NCBI GenBank assembly: GCA_045638525.1
Contig: JAZUBQ010000002.1
Span: forward strand, 1 to 64,000
Reading direction: 5' to 3'
From: SIG452 sp045638525
GTDB taxonomy: Bacteria; Bacillota; Clostridia; UMGS1840
Length of the DNA stretch: 64,000 nucleotides
The notes under the pieces are model-generated. The model was not told the DNA's origin, ran no database searches, and saw only the letters and a program-made list of their open reading frames with translations. Below, piece by piece: positions 9,577 to 19,591 of the stretch. The position numbers and the translations under genes were made by a program. The stretch's first letter is position 1, and every line of letters begins with the position of its first letter.

Positions 9577-10333
9577 CGTACTTTGAGGGGGAAATGCCAA
9601 CATATTTTTTAAACACTCTTGAAAAATCATAAATATTTAAGTATCCCAAGGATTGTGCTATATCGGTGAGATTGCCGTAATCGCTTTTTAGCATTTCCTT
9701 GGATTTTTTTATCCGTAGACTGTGTATATACGAAATCGGAGAGATTCCGACAACATCGGTAAATAGTTTCCTGAAATACACGGTAGAAAGACCTGTAAGG
9801 CAAGCCAGATCATCATTTTTGATATTCTGATTGTAGTTTTTTGCAATATAGTCCAAAGCCGGATTAATTTTATCTCTTTTTCCGGAAGATAAATATTTTT
9901 TCGATATGGTTTTTGTCATCATCAGAAGAATCGAATAAGTATCCCGGATACTTTCCATCTCATTCATTGGTTTTCTTAATGTTCTTTTATATTCCAGTTC
10001 CTTAAAAAGTTTCAGGATTTTCTCACTGTTATCTACGGAAAGTCTGAAAATCTCATCACACACAATGTCACATTCAAAATCAATCATTACATAATGCCCC
10101 GAAGCAAGGCAGTTCCATTCATAAGAGCATCCTTTTGGCAAAATCACAGGATGGTTTGCATCCGAACGATAGGTTTTACCTTTTGACACATATACTGTGG
10201 CTCCTTCATATTTGATAACAATCCCCCAACAATAACGATTATTTCTTTTTGCTTTTGTGTTTTTTTCTGAATACATAGTTGTGACAGAATTAATCTTCGA
10301 AATAATCAAATTTGACAAAATATCAAGTTCCAT
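9554..10333 (-). CDS. AraC family transcriptional regulator
   Basis: 259 residues. The C-terminal 100 residues are a double helix-turn-helix of the AraC type (DLACLTGLSTVYFRKLFTDV, then DIAQSLGYLNIYDFSRVFKK, ending GISPSKYEKQLR). The N-terminal 150 residues resemble a cupin-like effector domain (VILPKGCSYEWNCLASGHYV). It is transcribed away from the dehydrogenase-amidohydrolase pair, a usual layout for a local catabolic regulator, and its own promoter is a perfect consensus. Effector unknown. Confidence 0.88.
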   Translation of the reverse strand: MELDILSNLIISKINSVTTMYSEKNTKAKRNNRYCWGIVIKYEGATVYVSKGKTYRSDANHPVILPKGCSYEWNCLASGHYVMIDFECDIVCDEIFRLSVDNSEKILKLFKELEYKRTLRKPMNEMESIRDTYSILLMMTKTISKKYLSSGKRDKINPALDYIAKNYNQNIKNDDLACLTGLSTVYFRKLFTDVVGISPISYIHSLRIKKSKEMLKSDYGNLTDIAQSLGYLNIYDFSRVFKKYVGISPSKYEKQLRMK

Positions 10334-10356
10334 ACTTCCCCACCCTCTCTTATTTT

Positions 10357-10385
10357 ATTATAGAATAAAGAACATATTATGTCAA
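10357..10385 (-). promoter_or_regulatory. Consensus promoter of the AraC gene
   Basis: TTGACA (10380-10385) and TATAAT (10357-10362) on the minus strand, 17 bases apart, 24 bases before the start codon. Confidence 0.8.
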
Positions 10386-10506
10386 TATATTAGTATCATA
10401 TTTGATAAAAACATCATATCTGCTATTTCATTTTGTTTTGTTATTTGATACAATAGCAAAAAAAGATATTTTCAGAAAACCATACAAAGAAAGAGAGAAA
10501 TTTGCT

Positions 10507-11505
10507 ATGTTAAACAAACAGATATTTTTCACAGATGTGCACAAGGCTGAACTTTTGGAAAACCAAGTCGAACACGCCAGTGAAGATCAGGTTCTGGTAA
10601 GAATGGAATACACCGTGGTAAGCGGCGGAACAGAAAGAGCTGTCATCATGGGAATGGAAAACACTTCTAAAAGATTTCCCACATCCTTAGGCTATTGCGG
10701 CGTGGGATTGGTGGAAGAAATCGGTCCGGATGTAACAAAAGTTGCGGTAGGCGACAGAGTTTTGGTTGCCGGGGGATGCCATTCCAAATATAACCTCCGC
10801 CCCGAAGCGAGAGTCACCAAAGTTGAACAAAAGGTTACCTCTTTGGAAGCGGCATTTGTGATTATCGCTGCTATGGGACTTGGCGGTGTGAGAAAGCTGG
10901 AAATGGAACTCGGTGAATCCGCTATGGTTATGGGACAAGGCTTACTCGGTATCTTTGCAACACAGTTTTTGAGACTTTCCGGTGCAAATCCCGTCATTGC
11001 GGTGGATTTAAATCCCCAAAGACGTGAACTTGCTTTAAAACTGGGTGCTGACTATGCGTTTGACCCGTCGGACAAAGACTTTGTGGACAAAGTAAAAGAG
11101 GTTACCAAAGGAAAAGGTGTAAGAGGTTGTGTTGAAGTAACAGGCGTAGCGCAGGCAATGAACCAGGCACTGGAATGTGCTTCCTGGATGGGCAGAATTT
11201 CCTTACTTGGATGCACCAGAGTTTCCGACTGTTCCATCGACTATTACACCCAGGTACATCGTCCCGGCGTAAAACTGATTGGCGCACATAATTTTGTAAG
11301 ACCCCAGCACGAATCTTATCCCCATCACTGGACACGCTACGATGATTTCATGGCTATCCTGGATATGATAGAATCCAAACGATTACAGGTAGAACCGATT
11401 ATTTCCCGAATCGAAAATCCCGAAAATGCACCGCAAATTTACAATGAGCTTTGCGATGATAAAAACTTCCCCATCGGAACTGTATTCGATTGGAGAAATG
11501 TGTAA
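10507..11505 (+). CDS. Medium-chain (zinc-type) alcohol dehydrogenase-like oxidoreductase
   Basis: NAD(P)-dependent oxidoreductase of 332 residues. The GroES-like half holds GYCGVGLVEEIGPDVTKVAVGDRVL and the Rossmann half has AMVMGQGLLGIFATQF and AVDLNPQRRELALKLGADYAF. The classical structural-zinc cysteine cluster is absent, as in several sugar-acid and polyol dehydrogenases of this superfamily. The frame is open from 10402, but homology starts at MLNKQIFF and a GAGAGAAA box precedes ATG 10507. An amidohydrolase follows 26 bases downstream and an AraC regulator is divergent, so it probably oxidises an intermediate of the same pathway. Substrate not identifiable. Confidence 0.85.
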   Translation: MLNKQIFFTDVHKAELLENQVEHASEDQVLVRMEYTVVSGGTERAVIMGMENTSKRFPTSLGYCGVGLVEEIGPDVTKVAVGDRVLVAGGCHSKYNLRPEARVTKVEQKVTSLEAAFVIIAAMGLGGVRKLEMELGESAMVMGQGLLGIFATQFLRLSGANPVIAVDLNPQRRELALKLGADYAFDPSDKDFVDKVKEVTKGKGVRGCVEVTGVAQAMNQALECASWMGRISLLGCTRVSDCSIDYYTQVHRPGVKLIGAHNFVRPQHESYPHHWTRYDDFMAILDMIESKRLQVEPIISRIENPENAPQIYNELCDDKNFPIGTVFDWRNV

Positions 11506-11531
11506 TAAAACAAAGCAGCTGGAGAAATAAT

Positions 11532-12599
11532 ATGTCGAAGATACTGATTAAAAACGGTAAAATATGGGATGGAGAACGATTTTATTTTGCCGATGTTCTC
11601 ACCGATGGTCAAATCATCCGTAACATTGAACCTAACATAGACACACCCGCTGATTTCATATTTGATGCCTCCGGTAAAATTGTGTCGCCCGGACTTGTTG
11701 ATTGCCACGTCCATATGAAAGGGATATCTTCCGGCAACGTTGGTCTGGATGCCCAAATGAGTTGTTTCCCCTTCGGCGTGACAGCGGCAAACGATGCGGG
11801 TAGTAGCTATGGTGACAGAAAATTGCTTGATTTCCTTTCGGTAAAAAATACAGTCTTTGTTTGTGTGGACATAAAAAACAATCATGCAGATTTCACCATT
11901 ACCGAAAACCTGCTTCAAAAATATGGTGATAAAGCAATCGGAATCAAAGTATATTTTGATTCCAATCTTACCGAGGTGCGAGATATCACACCCCTACAGG
12001 AAATTTGCGACTACGCACAAGCTCACAACCTAAAAGTAATGGTGCATTGTTCAAATTCACCCACATCAATGATTGAAATTGTAAATACACTTTCTTGCGG
12101 AGATATCTTAACTCATATCTATCACGGAGGAGGTAATACCTGTTGTGATTATGAGTTTGAAGCATTCCAAATTGCAAATCAAAAAAAGATTATACTGGAT
12201 ACAGGTTTTGCAGCAAACGTGCATGCAAATTTCTCCAATCTGAGAAATTCGATAAAAGCAGGATTTTTACCCGATACGATCAGTACTGATATTACTCGTT
12301 TCAGTGCCTATAAGCGCGGTGGCAGATACGGAATGACTACGTGTATGAGCATCGTTAGAACGGCTGGTATGAACGAAGAAGATATTTTCCGTATGGTAAC
12401 CTCCAACCCTGCAAAAGCGCTCGGGAAAGAAAACGAATGGGGATATTTGTATGTTGGCAGACGTGCAGATATCGCCGTGTTGGAATATACTGACGAAGGA
12501 TTTGACCTGATCAATAAATCAGGACCTCAAATCAAAAGTGAAAAAGGATACCGCTGTGTTTTAACCATTGCTGATGGCGAAGTAGTTTATAAAGATTAA
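11532..12599 (+). CDS. Amidohydrolase / dihydroorotase-like metallohydrolase
   Basis: 355 residues, metal-dependent amidohydrolase fold. The HxH metal motif is in VDCHVHMKG (about residue 63), with further ligands expected in VMVHCSNS and ILTHIYHGGG and the catalytic Asp in STDITRFSAY. The frame starts and ends with the small beta domain typical of the family (LIKNGKIWDG; GRRADIAVLEY). An AGCTGGAGAAATAAT box fixes ATG 11532. Close relatives are annotated as amidohydrolase/deacetylase metallohydrolases. Together with the dehydrogenase it suggests breakdown of a cyclic or N-acylated sugar compound, by inference. Confidence 0.82.
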   Translation: MSKILIKNGKIWDGERFYFADVLTDGQIIRNIEPNIDTPADFIFDASGKIVSPGLVDCHVHMKGISSGNVGLDAQMSCFPFGVTAANDAGSSYGDRKLLDFLSVKNTVFVCVDIKNNHADFTITENLLQKYGDKAIGIKVYFDSNLTEVRDITPLQEICDYAQAHNLKVMVHCSNSPTSMIEIVNTLSCGDILTHIYHGGGNTCCDYEFEAFQIANQKKIILDTGFAANVHANFSNLRNSIKAGFLPDTISTDITRFSAYKRGGRYGMTTCMSIVRTAGMNEEDIFRMVTSNPAKALGKENEWGYLYVGRRADIAVLEYTDEGFDLINKSGPQIKSEKGYRCVLTIADGEVVYKD

Positions 12600-12690
12600 T
12601 AAACAAAACCAAACGAAATCACAAATTACCTTTATCACTGAACAAATAACACAAATCACCCTTCAACTATTGTATCGTTTTCCTTGCATA

Positions 12691-12728
12691 AAAAAATTGC
12701 TTACCCGGATTGGGTAAGCAATTTTTTT
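12691..12728. terminator. Bidirectional intrinsic terminator
   Basis: ATTGCTTACCC (12696-12706), five-base loop, GGGTAAGCAAT (12712-12722) with A6 before and T7 after. It separates the convergent amidohydrolase and secF genes. Confidence 0.9.
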
Positions 12729-12731
12729 GGA

Positions 12732-13625
12732 TTATTTCTGAGCTGCTTTTACTCTTTTGTTGTAACCTGCTGTTTTCATAGATGCCCATAAGGGAGATAC
12801 GATGAAAATAGAAGAATATGCACCACCGATTAAACCGATGATTAAGGGGAATGCAAATTCTTTAATGGAATCTACACCCAACACATACAACACAGCTACC
12901 ATTACAAAAGTGGTGATAGTGGTGTTGATGGAACGACCAATGGTCTGAGTGATACTCTTATCAGTGATTTCAGCAAAAGTTTCTTTTTTCGCCAGTTTCT
13001 GATTTTCTCTTACTCTGTCAAAGATAACGATGGTGTTGTTGATAGAGTAACCTAAGATAGTTAAGATAACTGCAATGAAGGAAGAGTTCACAGGAACTCT
13101 GAAAATTGCATATACTGCAATCATAATGAGTACGTCATGAATCAATGCGCAAATTGCACTTAAACCGGATAAGAATTCAAAACGGATGGTAATGTATACC
13201 AGCATTAAGAGAACTGCAATTAATACAGCCCACAGAGCTTCACCTGCCAGCTGTTTGCCGTATGCAGGGTCGAAAGAGTTTACAGAATAATCGCTGTAGT
13301 CTTCCGCCAGACCGTATCTGGTGATGAAGGTTAAGAGCAATTTATCTGCGGTAGCACTGTCGATGGTTTTGGTTTTGATGGTGAATTCTGCGGGATTTTC
13401 CATATTCACCTGAACGGTGGAAACTTCAAATCCCAATGCATTGTTTGCAAGATCAGCAACTTCGTCTTTATCAACTGCCTGACCGGCATCAAAGGTGATG
13501 CTGGTACCGCCGGCAAAGTCAATGTCAACATTGAAGCCGCCTACTAAAAAGCATACTAAACCTACTAAAATGATGGCAACTGAAATGCCCATAAAAATCA
13601 ATCTGTTTTTGTAAATATTAAGCAT
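12732..13625 (-). CDS. secF: Protein translocase subunit SecF
   Basis: 297 residues. Membrane partner of SecD that uses the proton motive force to complete Sec export. It shows the N-terminal helix followed by VDFAGGTSITFD, the periplasmic-side domain, and the RND-like helical bundle with GYSINNTIVIFDRVREN and the QTIGRSINTTITT segment. Length is normal. It starts one base after the secD stop codon region, which indicates translational coupling. Confidence 0.95.
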   Translation of the reverse strand: MLNIYKNRLIFMGISVAIILVGLVCFLVGGFNVDIDFAGGTSITFDAGQAVDKDEVADLANNALGFEVSTVQVNMENPAEFTIKTKTIDSATADKLLLTFITRYGLAEDYSDYSVNSFDPAYGKQLAGEALWAVLIAVLLMLVYITIRFEFLSGLSAICALIHDVLIMIAVYAIFRVPVNSSFIAVILTILGYSINNTIVIFDRVRENQKLAKKETFAEITDKSITQTIGRSINTTITTFVMVAVLYVLGVDSIKEFAFPLIIGLIGGAYSSIFIVSPLWASMKTAGYNKRVKAAQK

Positions 13626-14935
13626 TATTTGTTACCTCCTTTTAAAGGTGCGCCGTATAAGAATCTGTTTTTGATGTTAATGTCAACCATTGCTTTTAAC
13701 AAGAATTTGGTAACAACAATTGCAGTAAACATAGAAATGATGATACCGATTCCTAAAGTGATTGCAAATCCTTTGATGGGACCGGAACCTAAGAAATAAA
13801 GAACAACAGCCGCAATAATGGTGGTAACGTTGGAGTCGATGATGGAAATCAAAGCTCTGTTGAAACCTGCATCCAGAGAGGATTTTAAGGTTTTACCAAG
13901 TTTGAATTCTTCTTTCATTCTTTCGAAAATGATAACGTTTGCGTCTACCGCCATACCAATGGACAAGATAACACCTGCGATACCGGGTAAAGAAAGGTTA
14001 ATTCTCATTGCGGAGTATACCAGACAGCAAAGTGCTACGTAGAATACCAATGCAATGGAAGCCACAAAACCGGGTAATCTGTACATAATAATCATGAATA
14101 AGAATACGATCAGTAAGCCGATTAAAGCAGCCAGTAAGCTGGTCTGTAATGCAGAATCACCCAAGGTAGGACCTGCGGTTCTCTGCTGAACAACAGACAG
14201 ATTGAAAGGTAACTGACCATCGTTGATTAACGCTGCTAATTCTGCAGCAGATTCTTTGGTGAAATCGCCCTGAATGAAGAAGTCTTTGCTTTCGATTCTG
14301 CCGTTAACGGTAGGAGCAGAGATGATTTCTTCGTCTAACATAATTGCGATTGCCTGTCCGGTATACTGAGTGGTTGCTTCAGCAAAACGCTGTACTGCAT
14401 CGTCAGTAATCTGGATTGCAACAATATGTTCCATAGCACCCATTTCAGAAGTCTGGGTGTATTCACCTTTTGCAGATTTGATATCGTCACCGGAAATGAT
14501 TTCATCGCTGATCACTTCGCCGGTATTTCTGTCAAAACCGTAGAAAGCCAGTTTTGCAGTCTGACCGATTTCCTGGATTGCTGTTGCGGTATCCTGAACT
14601 GCAGGTAATTCAACTTCCAACTGGTTACCTTTTACGGTAACGGTACCTTCAGTGTAACCTTTTCTGTCCAGACGAGCAGTGATAATCTGTCTTGCAACAT
14701 TCATCTGTTCTTCGGTAGGTTCGATTGCAACAGAAGTTCCGTCTTCTGCAGTCTGAGCTGCCTGATAAACGATAACAGAACCGCCTGCCAGGTCGAATCC
14801 TTTTCTGATGCCGTTTTCGTCATCAAAAACAGGATACATTTTAAATGTGCCGATTGTCAATCCGTACATTGCTGTGTAACACAATACAGCAATTACCAGA
14901 AAGGCAATCAAAAGTTTGCCAATTCCTTTAGCCAT
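13625..14935 (-). CDS. secD: Protein translocase subunit SecD
   Basis: 436 residues. Contains the export-domain motif GFDLAGGSVIVYQ, the P1-type domain with ARQIITARLDRKGYTEGTVTV, and the conserved GMAVDANVIIFERMKEE and GFNRALISIIDSNVTT segments of the transmembrane RND half. Length is at the short end but normal for Clostridia. A GGAGG box precedes ATG 14935 and a good promoter lies about 60 bases upstream. Confidence 0.95.
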   Translation of the reverse strand: MAKGIGKLLIAFLVIAVLCYTAMYGLTIGTFKMYPVFDDENGIRKGFDLAGGSVIVYQAAQTAEDGTSVAIEPTEEQMNVARQIITARLDRKGYTEGTVTVKGNQLEVELPAVQDTATAIQEIGQTAKLAFYGFDRNTGEVISDEIISGDDIKSAKGEYTQTSEMGAMEHIVAIQITDDAVQRFAEATTQYTGQAIAIMLDEEIISAPTVNGRIESKDFFIQGDFTKESAAELAALINDGQLPFNLSVVQQRTAGPTLGDSALQTSLLAALIGLLIVFLFMIIMYRLPGFVASIALVFYVALCCLVYSAMRINLSLPGIAGVILSIGMAVDANVIIFERMKEEFKLGKTLKSSLDAGFNRALISIIDSNVTTIIAAVVLYFLGSGPIKGFAITLGIGIIISMFTAIVVTKFLLKAMVDINIKNRFLYGAPLKGGNK

Positions 14936-14993
14936 GTTTTCCTCCTGCGTGCCTGTTTGGCACTTATTTGATAAAATTTTAAAAACTTTTCTT

Positions 14994-15022
14994 ATTATAC
15001 TATTTTTTTATAAAATAGTCAA
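14994..15022 (-). promoter_or_regulatory. Promoter of secDF
   Basis: TTGACT (15017-15022) and TATAAT (14994-14999) with 17-base spacing on the minus strand. The roughly 55-base leader holds a small hairpin GTGCC-AAACA-GGCAC. Confidence 0.75.
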
Positions 15023-15076
15023 GCAGAAACTAAAAAATAACACAAAATTTGTTGGTTTTTGGTGAAGCCTTACAGA

Positions 15077-15421
15077 TTATCCTGCAGGCCAGGTGAGTTC
15101 TCTGCCACCAAGAATATGAAAATGAATGTGAAACACAGTTTGACCTGCTGCCGCATTACAGTTGGTCACCACACGATATCCATCTTCGGCAATTCCGTTC
15201 TCTTTGGCAATTTTCGGAATTGCTTCATAGATTTTGGAAATCACTTCGGCATTTTCACCATTGATGTCATTTAAGGTTGCAATATGCTGTTTGGGAATTA
15301 CTAAAATATGTACCGGCGCGGTAGGTGCAATGTCCCAAAACGCATATACATTTTCGTCTTCGTAAGCCTTTTTGGAAGGGATATCCCCTTTGATGATTTT
15401 ACAGAATAAACAATCTTCCAT
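15077..15421 (-). CDS. HIT family nucleotide-binding hydrolase (HinT-like)
   Basis: 114 residues, complete. The N-terminus DCLFCKIIKGDIP and the histidine triad HIHFHILGG near residue 98 are diagnostic. HinT proteins hydrolyse aminoacyl- and other nucleoside phosphoramidates. It follows alaS by 10 bases, so it is probably cotranscribed, which fits cleanup of aminoacyl-AMP. Confidence 0.93.
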   Translation of the reverse strand: MEDCLFCKIIKGDIPSKKAYEDENVYAFWDIAPTAPVHILVIPKQHIATLNDINGENAEVISKIYEAIPKIAKENGIAEDGYRVVTNCNAAAGQTVFHIHFHILGGRELTWPAG

Positions 15422-15431
15422 AAAAACCTCC

Positions 15432-18077
15432 TTACAGCTGACCTTTTAATACATCTTCCGCTAAAGCAATGGCATCAGAAATTTTGGAAGCATCTTTACC
15501 GCCACCCTGCGCCATATCAGGTTTACCGCCACCGGAGCCACCTGCCGCTTTGGTTACTTCACGGATGATATTGCCTGCATGAGCACCTTTTGCTACTGCC
15601 GCTTTGTTGGCACTTGCCAAGAAGGTGATTTTATCGTCTGCCAAGTTAGACAGCACAATTACTACAGGATTATCTGCATATTTATTTTTGATTTCATCAC
15701 ACAAATTACGGAGCATATCCACGGTTGCACCTTCTTTTTGTGCAGTGATTAAAGCAACACCGGATACATCTTTTGCAGAATTTAAGATTTCGTCTGCTTC
15801 CCCTTTGGAAAGTTTAGCACGAAGCTCGTCCATCTGCTGTTTTTGTGCTTTCATTTCATCCACAAACTGGTTTGCACGAACCGTTAAATCAGAAAGGTTA
15901 TTAACTTTTAACACTTTCGCAGTTTCTTTTAACAGTTCTTCCCGTTTTGCCATATATTCCAGATAGTTGGTACCGGTTACCGCTTCAATTCTTCTTACAC
16001 CTGCTGCAACACCGCTTTCAGAAACGATTTTAAACAGGCCGGCCTGTGCAGTGTTAGTTAAGTGAGTACCGCCACAGAATTCCATCGAATAGTCACCCAT
16101 GGTAACCACACGAACATTGTCGCCGTATTTTTCACCGAACAATGCCATTGCACCCAGTTTTTTTGCTTCATCAATTGCCATTACCTTGCAGGTAATATCC
16201 ATCGCAGACAAAATAGCATCATTTACCAAGCTTTCGGTTTTTTCAATTTCTTCGGAAGTCATTGCTTCAAAGTGAGCAAAGTCAAAACGCAGACGTTCGG
16301 GAGTTACATAAGAACCTGCCTGATGAACGTGATCCCCCAACACAGTCTGCAATGCTTTTTGCAGTAAGTGCGTGGTAGAATGGTTTCTTGCAGTTGCCAG
16401 TCTTTTCGCTTTGTCCACTTCCATCGAAACGGTTGCACCTTTTTCCAGAACACCGCTTTCCACGGTTACCATATGTCCGAATTTACCATCGGTATATTTC
16501 ACGGTATCGGTCACAACTGCTTTTAAGCCGTTTGCCAAAAGCATACCGGTATCCCCTGCCTGACCGCCGCTTTCCCCGTAAAATACGGTAGTGTTGGTCA
16601 AAACGGTACCGGATTCGCCTGCACCTAAAGCATCTACCAATTCACCATCTTTTAAGATAGCGGTAACGGTAGCATCCGTGGTTAAATGATCGTAGCCGAT
16701 GAATTCACAGAACGGAAGGTCTTTAATCAGTTTTGCAACTTCATTTTCCCAACCCAAGGTAGAAGTGTCACCACGGGCATTTCTTGCCTTTTCTCTTTGT
16801 TCATTCATACAAGCCTGATACTTGTCTTCGTCCAAAGTGAAGCCGTTTTCTTCCACAACTTCTTTAGTTAAATCCAACGGGAATCCATAGGTATCATACA
16901 ATTTGAAAGCAACTTCGCCATCAAATACGGTTTCCCCTTTTTGTTTCATATCATTGATAAAATCACTGAGCATCAACAAACCTGCATCAATGGTTTTATA
17001 GAATTTTTCTTCTTCGGTAGAGATAATTTTTTTGATGTAATCCTGTTTTTCAGAAAGTTCGGGATAAGCATCTTTGGACTGAGAAATTACCACATCGGCC
17101 AGTTCGGTTAAGAACATTTTATCAATGCCGAGCAATTTTCCGTGACGAGCCGCACGACGAAGTAATCTTCTTAAAACGTATCCTCTGCCTTCATTGGAGG
17201 GAATAACGCCGTCAGATACTAAAAATACGGTAGAACGGATATGGTCAGTTACTACACGGATAGAAACATCAGTTTCATGAGTTGCGCCGTAGGTTTTACC
17301 AGACATCTGACATACGGTGTCCAAAACTTTTTTAACGGTGTCAACTTCAAACAGCGAACCTACTCCCTGCATAATTGCGGCAATACGTTCCAAGCCCATA
17401 CCGGTGTCGATGTTGGGGTTTGCCAGACGATTATAGTTACCATCTTTATCTTTATCGAACTGGGTAAATACCAGATTCCAGAATTCAACAAAACGGTCAC
17501 AGTCACAACCAACGGCACAGTCAGGACTTCCGCAACCGTTTTCTACGCCACGGTCGAAATAGATTTCAGAACAAGGACCGCAAGGACCGGTTCCGATTTC
17601 CCAGAAGTTATCTTCTTTCCCTAAACGAACCATACGGTCGGGAGAAACACCAACCTTTTTGGTCCAGATATCATATGCTTCATCATCTTCGTGATAAACG
17701 CTGACCCACAGTCTGTCTACAGGTAATTTCATACGCTCAGTGATAAATTCCCAAGCCCAGCCGGTTACTTCATTTTTAAAGTAATCACCAAAAGAGAAGT
17801 TCCCCAGCATTTCAAAGAAAGTACCGTGACGTGCGGTTTTACCAACACGTTCAATGTCAGGAGTTCTGATACATTTCTGACAAGTGGTTACTCGTTTGGA
17901 CGGAGGAGTTTCTTCTCCTGTAAAATATTTTTTTAAGGGTGCCATCCCTGCATTGATTAACAAAAGAGAGTTATCGTTAATCGGTACCAAAGGAAATGAC
18001 TGCATTCTTAAATGCGCTTTTTCCTGGAAGAAGGATAAAAATTCTTCTCGGATTTGATTGAGTCCCATTTTTTCCAT
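15432..18077 (-). CDS. alaS: Alanyl-tRNA synthetase
   Basis: 881 residues, full length. The class II catalytic domain begins FLSFFQEKAHLRMQSFPLVP and includes GNFSFGDYFK. The editing domain has the zinc ligands HSTTHLLQKAL and CGGTHL, and the C-terminal DHHA1 domain ends with GGSGGGKPDMAQGGGKD. There is no T-box: only 45 bases separate it from the upstream gene. ATG 18077 has a GAAAGGAT box. A second start three codons later is possible. Confidence 0.97.
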   Translation of the reverse strand: MEKMGLNQIREEFLSFFQEKAHLRMQSFPLVPINDNSLLLINAGMAPLKKYFTGEETPPSKRVTTCQKCIRTPDIERVGKTARHGTFFEMLGNFSFGDYFKNEVTGWAWEFITERMKLPVDRLWVSVYHEDDEAYDIWTKKVGVSPDRMVRLGKEDNFWEIGTGPCGPCSEIYFDRGVENGCGSPDCAVGCDCDRFVEFWNLVFTQFDKDKDGNYNRLANPNIDTGMGLERIAAIMQGVGSLFEVDTVKKVLDTVCQMSGKTYGATHETDVSIRVVTDHIRSTVFLVSDGVIPSNEGRGYVLRRLLRRAARHGKLLGIDKMFLTELADVVISQSKDAYPELSEKQDYIKKIISTEEEKFYKTIDAGLLMLSDFINDMKQKGETVFDGEVAFKLYDTYGFPLDLTKEVVEENGFTLDEDKYQACMNEQREKARNARGDTSTLGWENEVAKLIKDLPFCEFIGYDHLTTDATVTAILKDGELVDALGAGESGTVLTNTTVFYGESGGQAGDTGMLLANGLKAVVTDTVKYTDGKFGHMVTVESGVLEKGATVSMEVDKAKRLATARNHSTTHLLQKALQTVLGDHVHQAGSYVTPERLRFDFAHFEAMTSEEIEKTESLVNDAILSAMDITCKVMAIDEAKKLGAMALFGEKYGDNVRVVTMGDYSMEFCGGTHLTNTAQAGLFKIVSESGVAAGVRRIEAVTGTNYLEYMAKREELLKETAKVLKVNNLSDLTVRANQFVDEMKAQKQQMDELRAKLSKGEADEILNSAKDVSGVALITAQKEGATVDMLRNLCDEIKNKYADNPVVIVLSNLADDKITFLASANKAAVAKGAHAGNIIREVTKAAGGSGGGKPDMAQGGGKDASKISDAIALAEDVLKGQL

Positions 18078-18122
18078 AATGTTATATATCCTTTCATTTT
18101 AATGCAATTTAATAGAAACAAT

Positions 18123-19493
18123 TTACTGCTGTACGCCATATTTTTTCTGAATGTTTTCCCGTCGTTTCATCAGAATGATAGTTCCGCCGATGATAACGTG
18201 ACACAAAACAATATCAAACAATAAATTATATAAAAACAACTCTGCTCCAAGAGCGGCTTCTCCGCTGATTACAACAGGAGCTATAAACGAAGCGATTGTT
18301 GTAATCGCAAGAAGAATCAACCAAAGATAGTAGGATTTCTTTCTGTCATCTGTTTCTTTTTTCAGCTGTAACGCACCGAATACAAGAACAGCTCCCAAAA
18401 ATACCAAAACAAACCAGAAATCCGGTTGCAAAAAGCGTCGTTTTATGGCGCTGTAGCCGTTAAAGCCATATTTTAACTGTTGTACATCAGGATAGTTCGA
18501 CACATACTGCTGACGGATTTCGTAGCCATTATCCGCACTGCGCTCCAATTTTTCCAAAAAAACAGTCGGATGTGTGAGATAATAGGAAAGAATGTTGGAA
18601 TAAGTTGTACGATAACGTGCATCCTCTACCAACGAAGCATCAACCTCATAAACGGTTTTTCCGGCATACGAGGTTGCATCCGAAGGAAGTCCTAAATCGG
18701 TTGCCGCTGCCGAATCAGCATTATCTTTTAACACGCCGTAGTATACGGAATGAAACAGATTTTGTTGCTCTTTCTGATAATATACGCCGTCTGCAAAGCA
18801 AGTCACACAACCAACGCAAACTGCAAGGCTCATTATCAAAGTAACAACCCGATACCAAATCTCTTTTCGGATCATCAACGTGGGTAATAAGCAAAGGGTC
18901 AGTAAAATTCCAATCCAAAAGTAGCCGGTTTTCAAACCGGAAACAAAAAACGCCAAAAGTAAGTAGATGACATTACGAATCATTCCGGGTTTTAGTAAAA
19001 TCTGTGATATCATAATGCAAATCATCACCAGAAGCAAACAATAAAATGCACCTTCCGGATTCATGGAATTTAAGTGAAGAAGATAAGCAAAGTCGCAAAA
19101 GAGGAAGGTTGAAACTCCACCAATGAGAACTTTATGCCAACTTTTTTCCACCGGCATTTTCCAAAGAAGTATGGAAAATGTAATTGCAACAGCGAGAAAA
19201 TATAAAATTGCCAAAAATCGCACATCAAAACCGGAAACCATAGCCGACAAGGGTCTTAAAATCCAGTTCATTGTGCCAATATAGCTGTTTTCAACAGGAA
19301 TCGCCGTAAAATATGTCTGACAGCCGTTACTGCTGTTTAAAAAGAAACCGCCGGATGCAATCTGATAGTAATCTGCACCGCCCATTCCTGCAACCGGTCC
19401 AATCAAATTACACCACACAAACAGCAAAAGCATCAATCCGAGAAATCCAAGGGTAATCTTCCCGGATGTCCATTCTTTTTTCAAATTGTACAC
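18123..19493 (-). CDS. Polytopic membrane protein of unknown function
   Basis: 456 residues, not recognised. It has about ten strongly hydrophobic segments, with one large hydrophilic loop between about 225 and 345 that includes GVYYQKEQQNLFHSVYYGVL and NGYEIRQQYVSNYPDVQQLK. The N-terminal outer loop after helix 1 (GGADYYQIASGGFFLNSS) and the general layout resemble polyprenyl-linked glycosyltransferases or glycan-building membrane proteins, but no catalytic DxD or DE motif is evident. It lies just upstream of alaS on the same strand. The long extracytoplasmic loop could be a binding domain. Confidence 0.75.
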   Translation of the reverse strand: MYNLKKEWTSGKITLGFLGLMLLLFVWCNLIGPVAGMGGADYYQIASGGFFLNSSNGCQTYFTAIPVENSYIGTMNWILRPLSAMVSGFDVRFLAILYFLAVAITFSILLWKMPVEKSWHKVLIGGVSTFLFCDFAYLLHLNSMNPEGAFYCLLLVMICIMISQILLKPGMIRNVIYLLLAFFVSGLKTGYFWIGILLTLCLLPTLMIRKEIWYRVVTLIMSLAVCVGCVTCFADGVYYQKEQQNLFHSVYYGVLKDNADSAAATDLGLPSDATSYAGKTVYEVDASLVEDARYRTTYSNILSYYLTHPTVFLEKLERSADNGYEIRQQYVSNYPDVQQLKYGFNGYSAIKRRFLQPDFWFVLVFLGAVLVFGALQLKKETDDRKKSYYLWLILLAITTIASFIAPVVISGEAALGAELFLYNLLFDIVLCHVIIGGTIILMKRRENIQKKYGVQQ

Positions 19494-19591
19494 CTCCGGT
19501 GTCGCCAGTTAAAGTATAAAAATATAAGTACAAAAAAATGGACGACCAAACCTCCGTAAGGGATGTTCTGTCGAGCATTTTTTCTGATGAA

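Noticed and set aside
11439..11918. 159-residue minus-strand frame across the dehydrogenase-amidohydrolase junction
   Set aside because: Antisense to two well-supported genes, with no ribosome binding site or recognisable product.
18078..18122. T-box leader for alaS
   Set aside because: Only 45 bases are available and no T-box sequence or terminator is present.
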